DNA of 64,000 nt from Nonomuraea roseoviolacea subsp. carminata (GTDB lineage: Bacteria > Actinomycetota > Actinomycetes > Streptosporangiales > Streptosporangiaceae): contig NZ_JAMZEC010000001.1 in NCBI RefSeq assembly GCF_024172185.1, forward strand, positions 8,407,001 to 8,471,000, read 5' to 3'. The stretch's first letter is position 1; each line of letters starts with the position of its first letter. Below, in pieces: positions 17,282 through 26,165 of the stretch. A program made the position numbers and the translations under genes. The notes beneath the pieces are model-generated. The model was not told the DNA's origin, did no database searches, and was given only the letters and a program-made list of their open reading frames with translations.

Positions 17282-18187
17282 GTGCGCATCGCCCTCGCCG
17301 GTCTCGCCACCAGTCATCCGTACACCGACGCCCGCACCCTGGCCCGGTACGCCGAGCTGGTGGTCTGGGAGCCGGACCCCGAGCGGCTGGGGCGGTTCAC
17401 CGCCGAGCACCCCTCGGCGGTGGTCGTCCCGAGCCTGGCCGAGGCGCTGGCGACCGGGCCCGACGGGGTGGTGCTGACCGTGCCCAACCCGCGCGTGCCC
17501 GACGCGCTGGCCGCGGTGCTGGAGACCGGGGCGGCCTGCTTCGTCAACAAGCCCGCCGCGGCCAGCCGTGAGCAGCTGGACCGGCTCGACCGGCTGCCGA
17601 TCCACGACCGGGTGATGTCCACGTCGGTGCTGCGGTTCGCCCCGGCGTTCGCGGGCCTGAGGGTGGACCCGGCCGACGTGCAGGCCGTACGGGCCACCGT
17701 GCGGCACGACGTCGGGCTGTGGGCGACCGGCTACAACGCCTGGCAGGACACGCCGGGGGAGGGCGGCGGCACGATGGTGACCATGGGCGTCCACGGCGTC
17801 GAGCTGCTGGTCGCGCTGCTCGGGCCGGACGTCAGGCTGGCGGGGGCGGCGGGCGCCCGGCGGCACTACGCGAGCCTGCGCTCCGAGGACACCGCCGTCA
17901 TGGCGCTGCGGTGGTCCCACGGCGTCACCGGCACGGTCGAGGTCCTCGGCGTCACGGAGGGGGAGTCGTACAGCGTCACCCTGCACCGGCGCGACTCCTC
18001 CGAGACCGTCGTGATCGAAGGAGGCGACGACCCGATCCAGGGCCTCGGCTACGAGGGGACGATCGCGGCGTTCCTCGACATGGTCAAGGGCGCGCCGAGC
18101 CCGGTGCCATGGACGCAGACCCGCGCCGTCCTCGACGTCCTCGTCTCGGCCCGCGAGAGCACCCTTCCCGCGCCGCCCGCGTCCTGA
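17282..18187 (+). CDS. Gfo/Idh/MocA-family oxidoreductase
   Basis: 301-aa NAD(P)-dependent sugar or polyol dehydrogenase-like protein; GTG start 17282 with GGGAGG upstream. The N-terminal Rossmann fold is unusual: IALAGLATSHPYTD replaces the normal GxGxxG. The catalytic EKP motif reads NKP (CFVNKPAAAS), and a His-containing helix GVHGVELLVALLG matches the usual active-site region. It lies between the RiPP methyltransferase and the sugar locus; the palindromic operator begins only after it, so it may be expressed with either. Substrate unknown. Confidence 0.8.
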   Translation: MRIALAGLATSHPYTDARTLARYAELVVWEPDPERLGRFTAEHPSAVVVPSLAEALATGPDGVVLTVPNPRVPDALAAVLETGAACFVNKPAAASREQLDRLDRLPIHDRVMSTSVLRFAPAFAGLRVDPADVQAVRATVRHDVGLWATGYNAWQDTPGEGGGTMVTMGVHGVELLVALLGPDVRLAGAAGARRHYASLRSEDTAVMALRWSHGVTGTVEVLGVTEGESYSVTLHRRDSSETVVIEGGDDPIQGLGYEGTIAAFLDMVKGAPSPVPWTQTRAVLDVLVSARESTLPAPPAS

Positions 18188-18367
18188 CCGCTTCCGACAC
18201 CGACCCCGTCTCCGCAAGCCCGCCCGGCCGAATCCCAGGTCCCGGTGGTGCTCCCTCGTGTCCCGGCGTCCCGGCCCTCCGGCGAGCGGCTTCCTCCGAA
18301 ACGGCCCGTACCACGGTCATCTCCTCGCTCGCGTGCCGAGGCCGTTGACACGCGCACTCTGCCACAG

Positions 18368-18385
18368 TTACGGTCTGGACCGTAA
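18368..18385. promoter_or_regulatory. Regulon operator, site 1 (perfect palindrome)
   Basis: TTACGGTCTGGACCGTAA: perfect 8-bp arms around TG, 22 bp before the GTG of the epimerase gene. It is the best match of six related sites found only between 18.3 and 32.8 kb, all at gene starts. Confidence 0.8.
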
Positions 18386-18407
18386 ATAACGTACAGAGGG
18401 AGACGGC

Positions 18408-19424
18408 GTGCGGACGACAGCGGAACTCGAGGAGCGGCTGGCGCGGCCGAGCGCCGGGCTCGTCGACGATCTCGACAGGCTCGACGGCGACATCCTGATC
18501 CTCGGCGCCGGCGGCAAGCTCGGCCCCAGCCTGGTGCGGCTGGCGCTCAACGCCACGGCCGCGGGCAGGAGCGACCGGCGGGTCATCGCCGTGTCCCGCT
18601 TCTCCGAGCCCGGCCTGGCCGACGCGCTGCGCGCGGAGGGCGCCGACGTGGTGCCCGCCGACGTCGCCGACGAGGGGGCGCTGCGCGAGCTGCCCGAAGC
18701 GGCCAACGTCGTCTTCCTGGTCGGCGCCAAGTTCGGCACCGCCGGGCGCGAGCACGCCACCTGGTTCACCAACACGTACCTGCCCGGCCGGGTCGCCGAC
18801 CGCTTCCGCGGCAGCCGCATCGCCGCCCTGTCCACCGGCAACGTCTACCCGCTCGTCCCCGTGACCAGCGGCGGCAGCACCGAGGAGTCCGCCACCGGCC
18901 CGGTCGGCGACTACGCGATGAGCTGCCTCGGCCGGGAGCGGGTCCTGACCCACTTCGCCGAGACCCACGGCACCCGCATGGCGCTGATCCGCCTCAACTA
19001 CGCGGTCGAGCTCCGCTACGGCGTGCTCGTGGACCTCGCCCAGAAGGTCCTCGCCGGCGAACCCGTCGACCTCGCCACCGGCCAGGTCAACGTCGTCTGG
19101 CAGGGCTACGCCAACGAGGTCACCCTCCGCTCCCTGCTGCTGGCCGGGACGCCGCCGTACGTGCTCAACGTCACCGGCCCGGAGCTGATCTCCGTACGGC
19201 AGGCGGCGCTGGCGCTGGGGGAGGCCCTCGGCAAGGAGCCGGTGTTCACCGGTGAGGAGGCGCCCACGGCGCTGCTGTCCAACGCCTCCCGCTGCCACCG
19301 GCTCTTCGGCTACCCGCAGATCACGCCGGCCGAGCTGATCGAGCACACCGCCCGCTGGGTCGCCGGCGGCGGCCCGCTGCTCGGCAAGCCGACCAAGTTC
19401 GAGCGCCGCGACGGCCGCTTCTGA
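18408..19424 (+). CDS. NAD-dependent epimerase/dehydratase (extended SDR)
   Basis: 338-aa nucleotide-sugar-epimerase-like protein, GTG start at 18408 behind GAGGGAGA. The cofactor loop is ILGAGGKLGPS, and the substrate Ser/Thr motif is ALSTGNVYP. The active-site tetrad is altered: YAMSC stands where YxxxK is expected, so the catalytic Lys is replaced by Cys while Tyr is kept. Chemistry may therefore differ from a classic SDR. First gene after operator site 1, followed after ~100 bp by a DapA-like gene, so probably one operon for conversion of a sugar or sugar acid (inference). Confidence 0.82.
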   Translation: MRTTAELEERLARPSAGLVDDLDRLDGDILILGAGGKLGPSLVRLALNATAAGRSDRRVIAVSRFSEPGLADALRAEGADVVPADVADEGALRELPEAANVVFLVGAKFGTAGREHATWFTNTYLPGRVADRFRGSRIAALSTGNVYPLVPVTSGGSTEESATGPVGDYAMSCLGRERVLTHFAETHGTRMALIRLNYAVELRYGVLVDLAQKVLAGEPVDLATGQVNVVWQGYANEVTLRSLLLAGTPPYVLNVTGPELISVRQAALALGEALGKEPVFTGEEAPTALLSNASRCHRLFGYPQITPAELIEHTARWVAGGGPLLGKPTKFERRDGRF

Positions 19425-19528
19425 CCCGCGCCCGCGCACGAACTCCTGATCCGCGCGCCTCGCCCTGGTCCCTGGGCGGGGGCGCCACCAGCCACCAGCC
19501 ACCAACCGTGACACAAGGGGGATCCCAC

Positions 19529-20584
19529 GTGCTCAGCACGGCTCCAGAGGCGCAGACGTCCGTGCGCCACCTCTTCCGGCGCGGCCTCGTCATCCCCGCG
19601 CACCCGCTCGCCCTGACCGAGGACCGCAAGCTGGACGAGCGCCGCCAGCGGGCGCTGACCCGCTACTACGTCGAGGCGGGCGCCGGGGGACTGGCGGTGG
19701 GCGTCCACACCACCCAGTTCGCGATCCACGGCACCGACCTGCTCGCGCCCGTGCTCGAACTGGCCGCCCGCACGGCCGGCGAGGCGGGCCGCGAGGTGGT
19801 GCTGGTGGCCGGGGTCACCGGCCCGGCCGCGCAGGCGGTGGCCGAGGCCGAGCTGGCCCGCTCGCTCGGTTACCACATGGTTCTGCTCGGCCCCCACCGC
19901 GAGCTCGACGAGGACGCCCTGATCGAGCGCGCCCGCGCCGTCGGCGAGGTGCTGCCCGTGATCGGGTTCTACCTCCAGCCCGCGGTGGGCGGGCGCGCCC
20001 TGTCGCGCGACTTCTGGACGCGCCTGGCCGCGATCGAGTCGGTGGTCGGCATCAAGGTCGCCCCGTTCGACCGTTACCGCACGCTCGACGTGCTGCACGG
20101 CGTGGTACGCGCCGGGCGGGCGGGCGACGTCGCCCTCTACACCGGCAACGACGACCACATCCTGGCCGACCTCATCACCTCGCACCGCGTGGTGGTCGAC
20201 GGGCGCGAGGTGGACGTCGAGTTCGTCGGCGGCCTGCTCGGCCAGTGGGCGGTGTGGGTGCGGCGCGCCGTGGAGCTGCTGGAGGAGGCGAAGCTCGCCC
20301 GGGGCGGTGACGACGCGGCCGTACGGCGGCTGCTCACCCTGGACGGCCACCTGACCGACGCCAACGCCGCCATCTTCGACACCGCCAACGGCTTCCACGG
20401 GTGCATCCCGGGGATCCACGAGGTGCTGCGCCGGCAGGGGCTGCTGGCCGGCCGCTGGTGCCTGGACCCCGCCGAGGAGCTCTCCCCGGGGCAGCTCGCG
20501 GAGATCGACCGGATCTGGGCGGCCTACCCGTGGCTGCGCGACGACGACTTCGTCGCCGGCGGCCTGGACCGCTGGCTGTCCTGA
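19529..20584 (+). CDS. DapA/DHDPS-family lyase or aldolase
   Basis: 351-aa TIM-barrel enzyme of the dihydrodipicolinate synthase / N-acetylneuraminate lyase superfamily, which cleaves or forms C-C bonds through a Lys Schiff base. I place the start at GTG 19529 because AAGGGGG sits about 8 nt before it; GTG 19508 has no such site. The Schiff-base Lys is in VVGIKVAPFDRY and the conserved Tyr in IGFYLQPAVGG. It differs from a true DapA in lacking a pathway context for lysine. Together with the epimerase upstream and a second DapA-like gene at 26166 it points to catabolism of a keto-sugar acid (inference). Confidence 0.82.
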   Translation: MLSTAPEAQTSVRHLFRRGLVIPAHPLALTEDRKLDERRQRALTRYYVEAGAGGLAVGVHTTQFAIHGTDLLAPVLELAARTAGEAGREVVLVAGVTGPAAQAVAEAELARSLGYHMVLLGPHRELDEDALIERARAVGEVLPVIGFYLQPAVGGRALSRDFWTRLAAIESVVGIKVAPFDRYRTLDVLHGVVRAGRAGDVALYTGNDDHILADLITSHRVVVDGREVDVEFVGGLLGQWAVWVRRAVELLEEAKLARGGDDAAVRRLLTLDGHLTDANAAIFDTANGFHGCIPGIHEVLRRQGLLAGRWCLDPAEELSPGQLAEIDRIWAAYPWLRDDDFVAGGLDRWLS

Positions 20585-20621
20585 CATGCCCGCCCGCCGA
20601 CCGGACGCCGTACCCGTCTCA

Positions 20622-21827
20622 TCAGAGGGTGAGACGGTACAGCGTGAGCGGGCGGCCGCTGGAGCCGCTGGTCAGGTTGCCGGTGCGCTCGGCCAGCCCG
20701 GCCAGCTCCAGCCGGTGCAGCATGCGGCGCGCGGTGCGCTGCTGCACGGCCAGGCGGTCGGCGATCTCCCGGGTGGTGAGCGGCTCGTCCCCGGCGGCGG
20801 CCCGCGCCTCCAGCAGCTTCTCCAGCGTGGGGACCGACAGGCCCACCCGGCGCGCGATGACCGACAGGTTGTGCTCGGCCGCCGGGGGCGCCGGCACCGA
20901 CTCCAGCACGATGTCGGTGTCGGCCCGCAGCGACAGCACGGCGGCCACCTCGCCGATGCGGCGCGCCCGGGCCAGCGCCCGGCGGGCCAGGCTCTCGGCC
21001 TCGGCCGCGCTGCGCCCGAGGCCGAAGCCGATGCGGACCGCCTCGTTCTGTCCGGCCAGCCGCGCCAGCATGGGCAGGCAGGTGAAGCCGCCGGTGGCCT
21101 CGTGCAGCGGGCCGCGTGTGGTCACCAGCAGGTGCGTGCCGCCGCGGAAGGCCGCGATCGTGCCGCCCAGCGCGGCGGCCTCGCGCAGCAGGCCCTCCTC
21201 GCCGGCCACCTCGATCAGCCCGAGCGCGATCTGCGCGTCCTCCTGCGCCTGGCCCTCGGCCGTCAGCAGGAGCTGGCGCAGCGCCACGCGCACCGAGTGG
21301 ACCGACGGCACCAGCCGCAGCACCTGCATCTCGTCGCGCAGCGCCTCGTGGACGCTGCTCAGGCACGTGATCACCGGGTGGCCGGGGTGGCGGCGGTGGA
21401 AGGCGACGGCGTTCCTGGAGGTCATCTCCGGCCGGTAGGGGAGCGTGCGCAGGGCGTCGGTCGGCAGGCCGGCCTCGGCGAACGTCGTCGTCACGTCGGC
21501 CGCCGACAGGGTGTCGATGGACAGCCGGGTCACGTCCACGCCCTCGTGCTGAAGCCGGACGAGGGCGCTCAGCAGCGTCGCGCCCGAGTAGTCGACGAAC
21601 GACGCCGGACGCGTCAGCACGTCGGCGTCGCGGGCCAGCATGTACGGGACGATGCCGGTGAACAGCCATCCCTCCACGGACGGGGCGTGCGCCTCGACGA
21701 TCGCGGGCGCCTGGGACTCGTGGTCGTAGTCCAGGCGCAACGCGGTGAGGCCGGGCTGGTCCTCGCACGTGGCCGCGACGTCGTCGACCAGATCATGCGG
21801 GCCGACGACCCCGATGACGATTCCCAC
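20622..21827 (-). CDS. Winged-helix regulator with large N-terminal sensor, likely master of the palindrome regulon
   Basis: 401 aa, GTG start 21827 with AGGGGAC upstream. Residues 1-~170 (VIGVVGPHDLVDDVAATC, EGWLFTGIVPYMLA) form a ligand-binding region resembling PrpR-type sensors. Residues ~190-310 resemble a degenerate GGDEF/cyclase fold (IRIGFGLGRSAAEAESLARR), as in CdaR/PucR-like proteins. The C-terminal ~60 residues are a winged HTH (LTTREIADRLAVQQRTARRM). It is divergent from a DegT gene and shares with it operator site 2, only 22 bp from its own start, so autoregulation is likely. It is the only regulator encoded within the span of the six sites. Confidence 0.8.
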   Translation of the reverse strand: MGIVIGVVGPHDLVDDVAATCEDQPGLTALRLDYDHESQAPAIVEAHAPSVEGWLFTGIVPYMLARDADVLTRPASFVDYSGATLLSALVRLQHEGVDVTRLSIDTLSAADVTTTFAEAGLPTDALRTLPYRPEMTSRNAVAFHRRHPGHPVITCLSSVHEALRDEMQVLRLVPSVHSVRVALRQLLLTAEGQAQEDAQIALGLIEVAGEEGLLREAAALGGTIAAFRGGTHLLVTTRGPLHEATGGFTCLPMLARLAGQNEAVRIGFGLGRSAAEAESLARRALARARRIGEVAAVLSLRADTDIVLESVPAPPAAEHNLSVIARRVGLSVPTLEKLLEARAAAGDEPLTTREIADRLAVQQRTARRMLHRLELAGLAERTGNLTSGSSGRPLTLYRLTL

Positions 21828-21848
21828 CCACGTCCCCCTCTTGGCTTA

Positions 21849-21866
21849 TTTCGGTCAAGACCGCAA
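21849..21866. promoter_or_regulatory. Regulon operator, site 2 (divergent promoter)
   Basis: TTTCGGTCAAGACCGCAA lies in the 62-bp gap between the divergent regulator and DegT genes. The core CGGTC-AA-GACCG is perfectly symmetric. It is placed to control both directions. Confidence 0.75.
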
Positions 21867-21889
21867 TCATATCCTTGCGAGGTGCCCCG

Positions 21890-23068
21890 GTGAAGTTCCC
21901 GTCCATGGCCGAAGCGGCCGGCCGTACCCTCGGCGACGAGGAGGTGGCCGCGGCCGAGCGGGTGATCCGCTCCGGCATGCTCAACTCCGTCTGGGGCACC
22001 GAGGCCCGGCTGCTCGAGGCGGAGGTCGCGCGGATGTACGGCCTCCCTCATGCGATCTCCTGCAGCTCCGGCACCGCGGCCCTCCACCTGTCGGTCGTGG
22101 CGGCCGCGCCGGACCCCGGAGACGAGATCATCACGACGCCGATCACGGACTTCGGGACCGTGGCCCCCATCTTGGCGCAGAACGCCGTCCCTGTCTTCGC
22201 GGACGTGGACCCCGTGGACGGGAATCTCGATCCGGACGCCGTCGCGAAGCTGATCGGGCCGCGGACGCGGGCGATCATGGCGGTGCACCTGTTCGGCGCC
22301 GCGGCCCGGGTGGACGAGCTGCGCGCCCTGGCCGACGCCCACGGCCTGGCCCTGATCGAGGACTGCGCGCAGGCGTGGCTGACCGAGTTGCCCGCCCCTG
22401 AGGGCATGACCGGCTCTCCGGGACTCGCGGGGACCGTGGGAGACGTCGCCTGCCTCAGCCTCCAGCAGTGGAAACACATCACGTGCGGCGACGGCGGGAT
22501 CGCCGTCACCGCGGACGACGAGCTGGCCCGGCGCATGCGGCTGTTCGCCGACAAGGGCTGGGACCGCGCGGCCGGGCGTTCGCACGCCTCCTTCGGCCTC
22601 AACTACCGCATGACCGAGCTGCAGGCCGCGGTCGCGCGGGCCCAGCTCGCCAAGCTGCCCGGCGTGGTGGCCGCCCGGCGGCGCACCGCCGCCATGCTGC
22701 TGGACGCGCTCGGGAACGTCCCCGGCCTGCGGCTGCCCCGCCCGGACGGCCACGCCTGGTGGCTGTTCCCCCTCGTGCTGCCCGGCGGCGGCGCGCCGGA
22801 GCTGGCCGAGACCCTGAGCGCGGCCGGGATTCCGGCCCGGGCCGGGTACCTCGGCGAGCCCCTCAACCGCGCGCCCGTCTGGCACGGGCCCGTCTACGGC
22901 GCCTCACGCGGGCCCCTCGATGGCTACACGCCGGCGGACTGCCCCGAGGCCGACCGCCTCGTGGCCGACACCCTGCTGGTCATCGACTGGAACGAGCACT
23001 ACACCGGCGAGCACGTCGACCTCATCGCCCGGGAGATCGCCGCGGCCCGGCCCGGTGGCCGCGCGTAG
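21890..23068 (+). CDS. DegT/DnrJ/EryC1/StrS-family PLP aminotransferase
   Basis: 392-aa sugar-type aminotransferase. GTG 21890 is chosen over TTG 21875 because GCGAGGTG lies 6 nt before it. Family features are SCSSGTAALHLSVVAA, GDEIITTP, FADVDPVDGNLD, MAVHLFGAA, the Asp-Cys pair VIEDC-like ALIEDCAQAW, and the PLP-binding Lys in LSLQQWKHITCGDGG. The C-terminal domain ends in WNEHYTGEHV. It should transfer an amino group from Glu/Gln to a keto sugar or cyclitol. First gene of the operon leading into the ABC importer, under operator site 2. Confidence 0.88.
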   Translation: MKFPSMAEAAGRTLGDEEVAAAERVIRSGMLNSVWGTEARLLEAEVARMYGLPHAISCSSGTAALHLSVVAAAPDPGDEIITTPITDFGTVAPILAQNAVPVFADVDPVDGNLDPDAVAKLIGPRTRAIMAVHLFGAAARVDELRALADAHGLALIEDCAQAWLTELPAPEGMTGSPGLAGTVGDVACLSLQQWKHITCGDGGIAVTADDELARRMRLFADKGWDRAAGRSHASFGLNYRMTELQAAVARAQLAKLPGVVAARRRTAAMLLDALGNVPGLRLPRPDGHAWWLFPLVLPGGGAPELAETLSAAGIPARAGYLGEPLNRAPVWHGPVYGASRGPLDGYTPADCPEADRLVADTLLVIDWNEHYTGEHVDLIAREIAAARPGGRA

Positions 23069-23116
23069 TCACGGTCGGATATCAGGCGTTGACCTGGCTC
23101 GGCGCCCCTCACTACA

Positions 23117-23134
23117 TTTCGGTCAGGACCGGTA
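23117..23134. promoter_or_regulatory. Regulon operator, site 3
   Basis: TTTCGGTCAGGACCGGTA, 20 bp before the ATG of the ABC solute-binding lipoprotein gene. Symmetric core CGGTC-AG-GACCG; the right outer half-site is imperfect. Confidence 0.7.
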
Positions 23135-23154
23135 TTACGGGAAAGGAAGCCGCC

Positions 23155-24396
23155 ATGAGGAAGACAGCGGCAGTCGGCATCGCCGCCGCGCTGGGCGTCG
23201 CGATCGCCGGGTGCGGATCGAGCGGCTCGGACAAGAGCACCGTGACCCTCTGGATGTATCCGGTGATCGCGGACCAGGCGAAGAGCCAGGCGTTCTGGGG
23301 CAAGGTCGAGAAGGACTTCGAGGCCAAGAACCCCACCGTCGACGTCAAGGTCGACCTCCAGCCCTGGGAGGGCCGCCAGGAGAAGGTCACCACGGCCCTC
23401 ATCTCGAAGAAGGGCTTCGACCTGGTCGTGCTCGGTCCCGACCAGATCCCCCAGTACGCCCAGCAGGGCACCGTCGAGGCCGTCGACGACGTGATCGCCG
23501 CCGACAAGGCGAAGTACCTGCCCAACGCGCTGAGCGCCCTCACCGTGAACGGCAGGCTGTACGGCGTGCCGATCTACCAGACCATCACCGCCCCCATCTA
23601 CAACAAGAAGCTGTTCGCCGAGGCCGGCGTCGACCCGGTGCCGCGGACGCTCGCCGAGCTCAAGGCCGCCGCCCCCAAGCTGGCCGCCAAGAAGGTCGCG
23701 GTGCTGGACTACCCGGGCAAGCCCGAGGTCAGCCTCAACCAGAGCTTCTACCCGCTGCTGTGGGCCAACGGCGGCAGCGTCTTCGCCCCCGACGGCAAGA
23801 GCGTCGCCTTCAACGGTCCCGAGGGCGTCGAGAGCCTGCAGCTCCTGCTGGACCTGAAGGCCGCAGGCGGCCTGCCGGAGAACACCGCCAGCAAGGGCAA
23901 CGACATCGAGGGCGGCCAGCTCGCCGCCGGCAGGACGGCGATGTACCACGCGGCCACCGCGCTCCAGGCCACCCAGCTCGGCGCCGCCATCGGCGCCGAG
24001 AACGTGGGCATCGGCCTGCCGCTGGAGGGCAGGAAGCGCGTCGCGTTCGGCATCTCCGGCGGCCTGGTGCTGGCCAAGTACTCCGAGAACAAGGACGCGG
24101 CGAAGAAGTTCGCCGCCTTCCTCGCCTCGCCCGAGGTGTCGGCGCAACTGGCGAAGGAGTCGGGCTTCTTCCCCGCGCGCACCGACGTGACCGTCCCCGG
24201 CCAGTCGGCCGAGGCCCAGGAGTTCGCCAAGTCGCTGCAGTACGCCTTCCCGGGTGACACGCACCCGAAGGCCCGCCAGGTGATGGGCGTGCTCGCCCCG
24301 CACATCCAGGCGGCGCTGCTCGGCAAGGAGGACGCCAGAACGGCTCTCGACGCCGCCGCCAAGGAGGCCGACACGCTGCTGAGCAGCGGCGGCTGA
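23155..24396 (+). CDS. ABC importer sugar-binding lipoprotein (family 1)
   Basis: 413-aa extracytoplasmic solute-binding protein. GGAAG lies upstream of ATG 23155. The lipobox is VAIAGC with the lipidated Cys at residue 20. The mature protein follows the MalE/UgpB plan: VTLWMYPVIADQ, LVVLGPDQIPQYAQQG, YGVPIYQTITAPIYNKKLF, and a late PEVSAQLAKESGFFPAR. It captures a carbohydrate at the membrane and hands it to the two permeases encoded directly after it. No ATPase gene is present, as usual in actinomycetes where a shared MsiK-type ATPase energises such importers. Confidence 0.9.
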   Translation: MRKTAAVGIAAALGVAIAGCGSSGSDKSTVTLWMYPVIADQAKSQAFWGKVEKDFEAKNPTVDVKVDLQPWEGRQEKVTTALISKKGFDLVVLGPDQIPQYAQQGTVEAVDDVIAADKAKYLPNALSALTVNGRLYGVPIYQTITAPIYNKKLFAEAGVDPVPRTLAELKAAAPKLAAKKVAVLDYPGKPEVSLNQSFYPLLWANGGSVFAPDGKSVAFNGPEGVESLQLLLDLKAAGGLPENTASKGNDIEGGQLAAGRTAMYHAATALQATQLGAAIGAENVGIGLPLEGRKRVAFGISGGLVLAKYSENKDAAKKFAAFLASPEVSAQLAKESGFFPARTDVTVPGQSAEAQEFAKSLQYAFPGDTHPKARQVMGVLAPHIQAALLGKEDARTALDAAAKEADTLLSSGG

Positions 24397-24412
24397 CCGG
24401 AGGAGAGAGACG

Positions 24413-25279
24413 TTGCGTCAACGCTTGCGCGACCCGGTCACCGGGCTGCTGTTCGTGCTGCCGATGCTGGTGCTGTTCCTGATCTTCAAGATCTTCCCCA
24501 CCCTCGGCGCGGCGGGCATGAGCCTGACGAACTGGAACATCGGCGGGGAGTGGAGCTTCGTCGGCGCCGACAACTACGCCCGGCTGCTCGACGACGTGAC
24601 CTTCTGGACCAGCCTGCGGGTCACGCTGGTGTACGCGGCGGTCTACGTGCCGCTCACCGTGGTCGTGGCGCTCGGCACCGCGCTGCTGCTCAACCAGGTG
24701 GTGTTCCTGCGCGGGCTGTTCCGCGGCATGCTGTTCCTGCCGTACGTCACCAGCTTCGTGCTCGCCGGCATCATCTGGCGCTGGATCTACGAGTACAGCG
24801 GCCTCATCAACGGCCTGCTGGCCAAGGCCGACCTCGGGCCGGTGCCGTTCCTGGAGCAGTCGGCGCTCGTCCTGCCCGCGCTGGCCGTGGTGTCGGTGTG
24901 GAAGGGGTTCGGCTACTCGATGCTGATCCTGCTGGCCGGGCTGAAGTCCATCCCCGGCACGTACCTGGAGGCGGCCACGGTGGACGGGGCGAGCCCCTGG
25001 CAGCGGTTCCGCCGGATCACGCTGCCGCTGCTCAAGCCCACCCTGTTCTTCGTCCTGGTGATCGAGACGATCGGGGCCTTCCAGACGTTCGACACCATCT
25101 ACGTGATGACCGGCGGCGGACCCGCGCGGGCCACGTACACGCTCATCTACGGCATCTACGACCACGGCTTCCGGTCCTTCGACTTCGGCTACGCGGCCAC
25201 CTGGGGCATGGTGCTGTTCGCGATCGTGCTCGTCGTCTCGCTGGTGCAACGCCGCCTTCTCGACCGGGGGAACACGTGA
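24413..25279 (+). CDS. ABC sugar importer permease (MalF/UgpA type)
   Basis: 288-aa inner-membrane permease with about six transmembrane helices (for example GLLFVLPMLVLFLIFKIF, GMVLFAIVLVVSLVQ). TTG start 24413 behind GGAGGAGAGAG, 16 bp after the binding-protein stop. The EAA loop that contacts the ATPase reads YLEAATVDGASPWQRFRRITLPLLKPT. Its stop overlaps the start of the next permease (GTGA). Confidence 0.9.
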   Translation: MRQRLRDPVTGLLFVLPMLVLFLIFKIFPTLGAAGMSLTNWNIGGEWSFVGADNYARLLDDVTFWTSLRVTLVYAAVYVPLTVVVALGTALLLNQVVFLRGLFRGMLFLPYVTSFVLAGIIWRWIYEYSGLINGLLAKADLGPVPFLEQSALVLPALAVVSVWKGFGYSMLILLAGLKSIPGTYLEAATVDGASPWQRFRRITLPLLKPTLFFVLVIETIGAFQTFDTIYVMTGGGPARATYTLIYGIYDHGFRSFDFGYAATWGMVLFAIVLVVSLVQRRLLDRGNT

Positions 25280-26136
25280 CGCTGACCGCTTCCAGGCCGC
25301 TCGTCCGGGTCGGCGGCGCCGCGGGGACGGGCCGCCGGCGGCCCAGGTGGCCGCTCGTCGCGCTGCTGGCCGTGCTGTCGGTGCTCACCGTCAGCCCGTT
25401 CGTCGTGATGGTCGTCGTGGCGCTGTCGCCGGCCGGCCGCCCCACCGTGCCGGGGAGCTGGCCCGCGTCGCTCACCTTCGACAACGTCGCGCGGGTGCTG
25501 TCGTCCAGCGGCTTCGTCGGGTGGACGGTGAACTCGCTGGTCTACTCCGTGGTGTCGGTGGTGGTCATCCTGCTCACCGCGTCCATGGCCGGGTACGCCT
25601 TCGCCAAGAAGCGCTTCCCCGGCCGGGACGCGATGTTCTGGACGTTCCTCGCGACCATGATGGTGCCGTTCCAGGCCACCCTCATCCCGACGTTCGTCCT
25701 GGTGAACGACCTGGGCGGGGTGGACACGTTCTGGGGCCTCATCGTGCCCACCCTGGCCAACTCGCAGGCCGTCTTCCTCATGCGGCAGTTCATCCTCGGC
25801 CTGCCGGACGAGCTGTTCGACGCCGCCAAGGTCGACGGCGCCTCGGAGCTGCGGGTCTACTGGACGATCGTGGTGCCGCTCACCCGGCCCATCCTGGCCA
25901 CGCTGGGCGTGTTCGTGTTCCTGTGGCACTGGAACGACTTCCTGTGGCCGCTGGTCATCGGGCAGAGCGACACGACCCGGACGCTGACCGTGGGGCTCAC
26001 CACGCTGCGGACCGAGGAGACGCAGCTCTCCGTGCTCATGGCGTCGGCGACCGTGTCGGTGGTGCCCTGCCTCGTGGTGTTCTTCCTGCTCCAGCGTTAC
26101 CTGGTCAACAGCATCGCGATGACCGGACTGAAGTAG
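25276..26136 (+). CDS. ABC sugar importer permease (MalG/UgpE type)
   Basis: 286-aa partner permease starting at GTG 25276 inside the stop of the previous gene, so translationally coupled. The basic N-terminus RRRPRWP precedes the first helix. The EAA loop is LFDAAKVDGASELRVYWTIVVPLTRP. The usual MalG ending LVNSIAMTGLK is present. With 24413-25279 it forms the channel heterodimer for the sugar bound by the lipoprotein. Confidence 0.9.
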   Translation: MTLTASRPLVRVGGAAGTGRRRPRWPLVALLAVLSVLTVSPFVVMVVVALSPAGRPTVPGSWPASLTFDNVARVLSSSGFVGWTVNSLVYSVVSVVVILLTASMAGYAFAKKRFPGRDAMFWTFLATMMVPFQATLIPTFVLVNDLGGVDTFWGLIVPTLANSQAVFLMRQFILGLPDELFDAAKVDGASELRVYWTIVVPLTRPILATLGVFVFLWHWNDFLWPLVIGQSDTTRTLTVGLTTLRTEETQLSVLMASATVSVVPCLVVFFLLQRYLVNSIAMTGLK

Positions 26137-26165
26137 CCGGGCCGCCTGCCCCTAAGCTCACTGGG

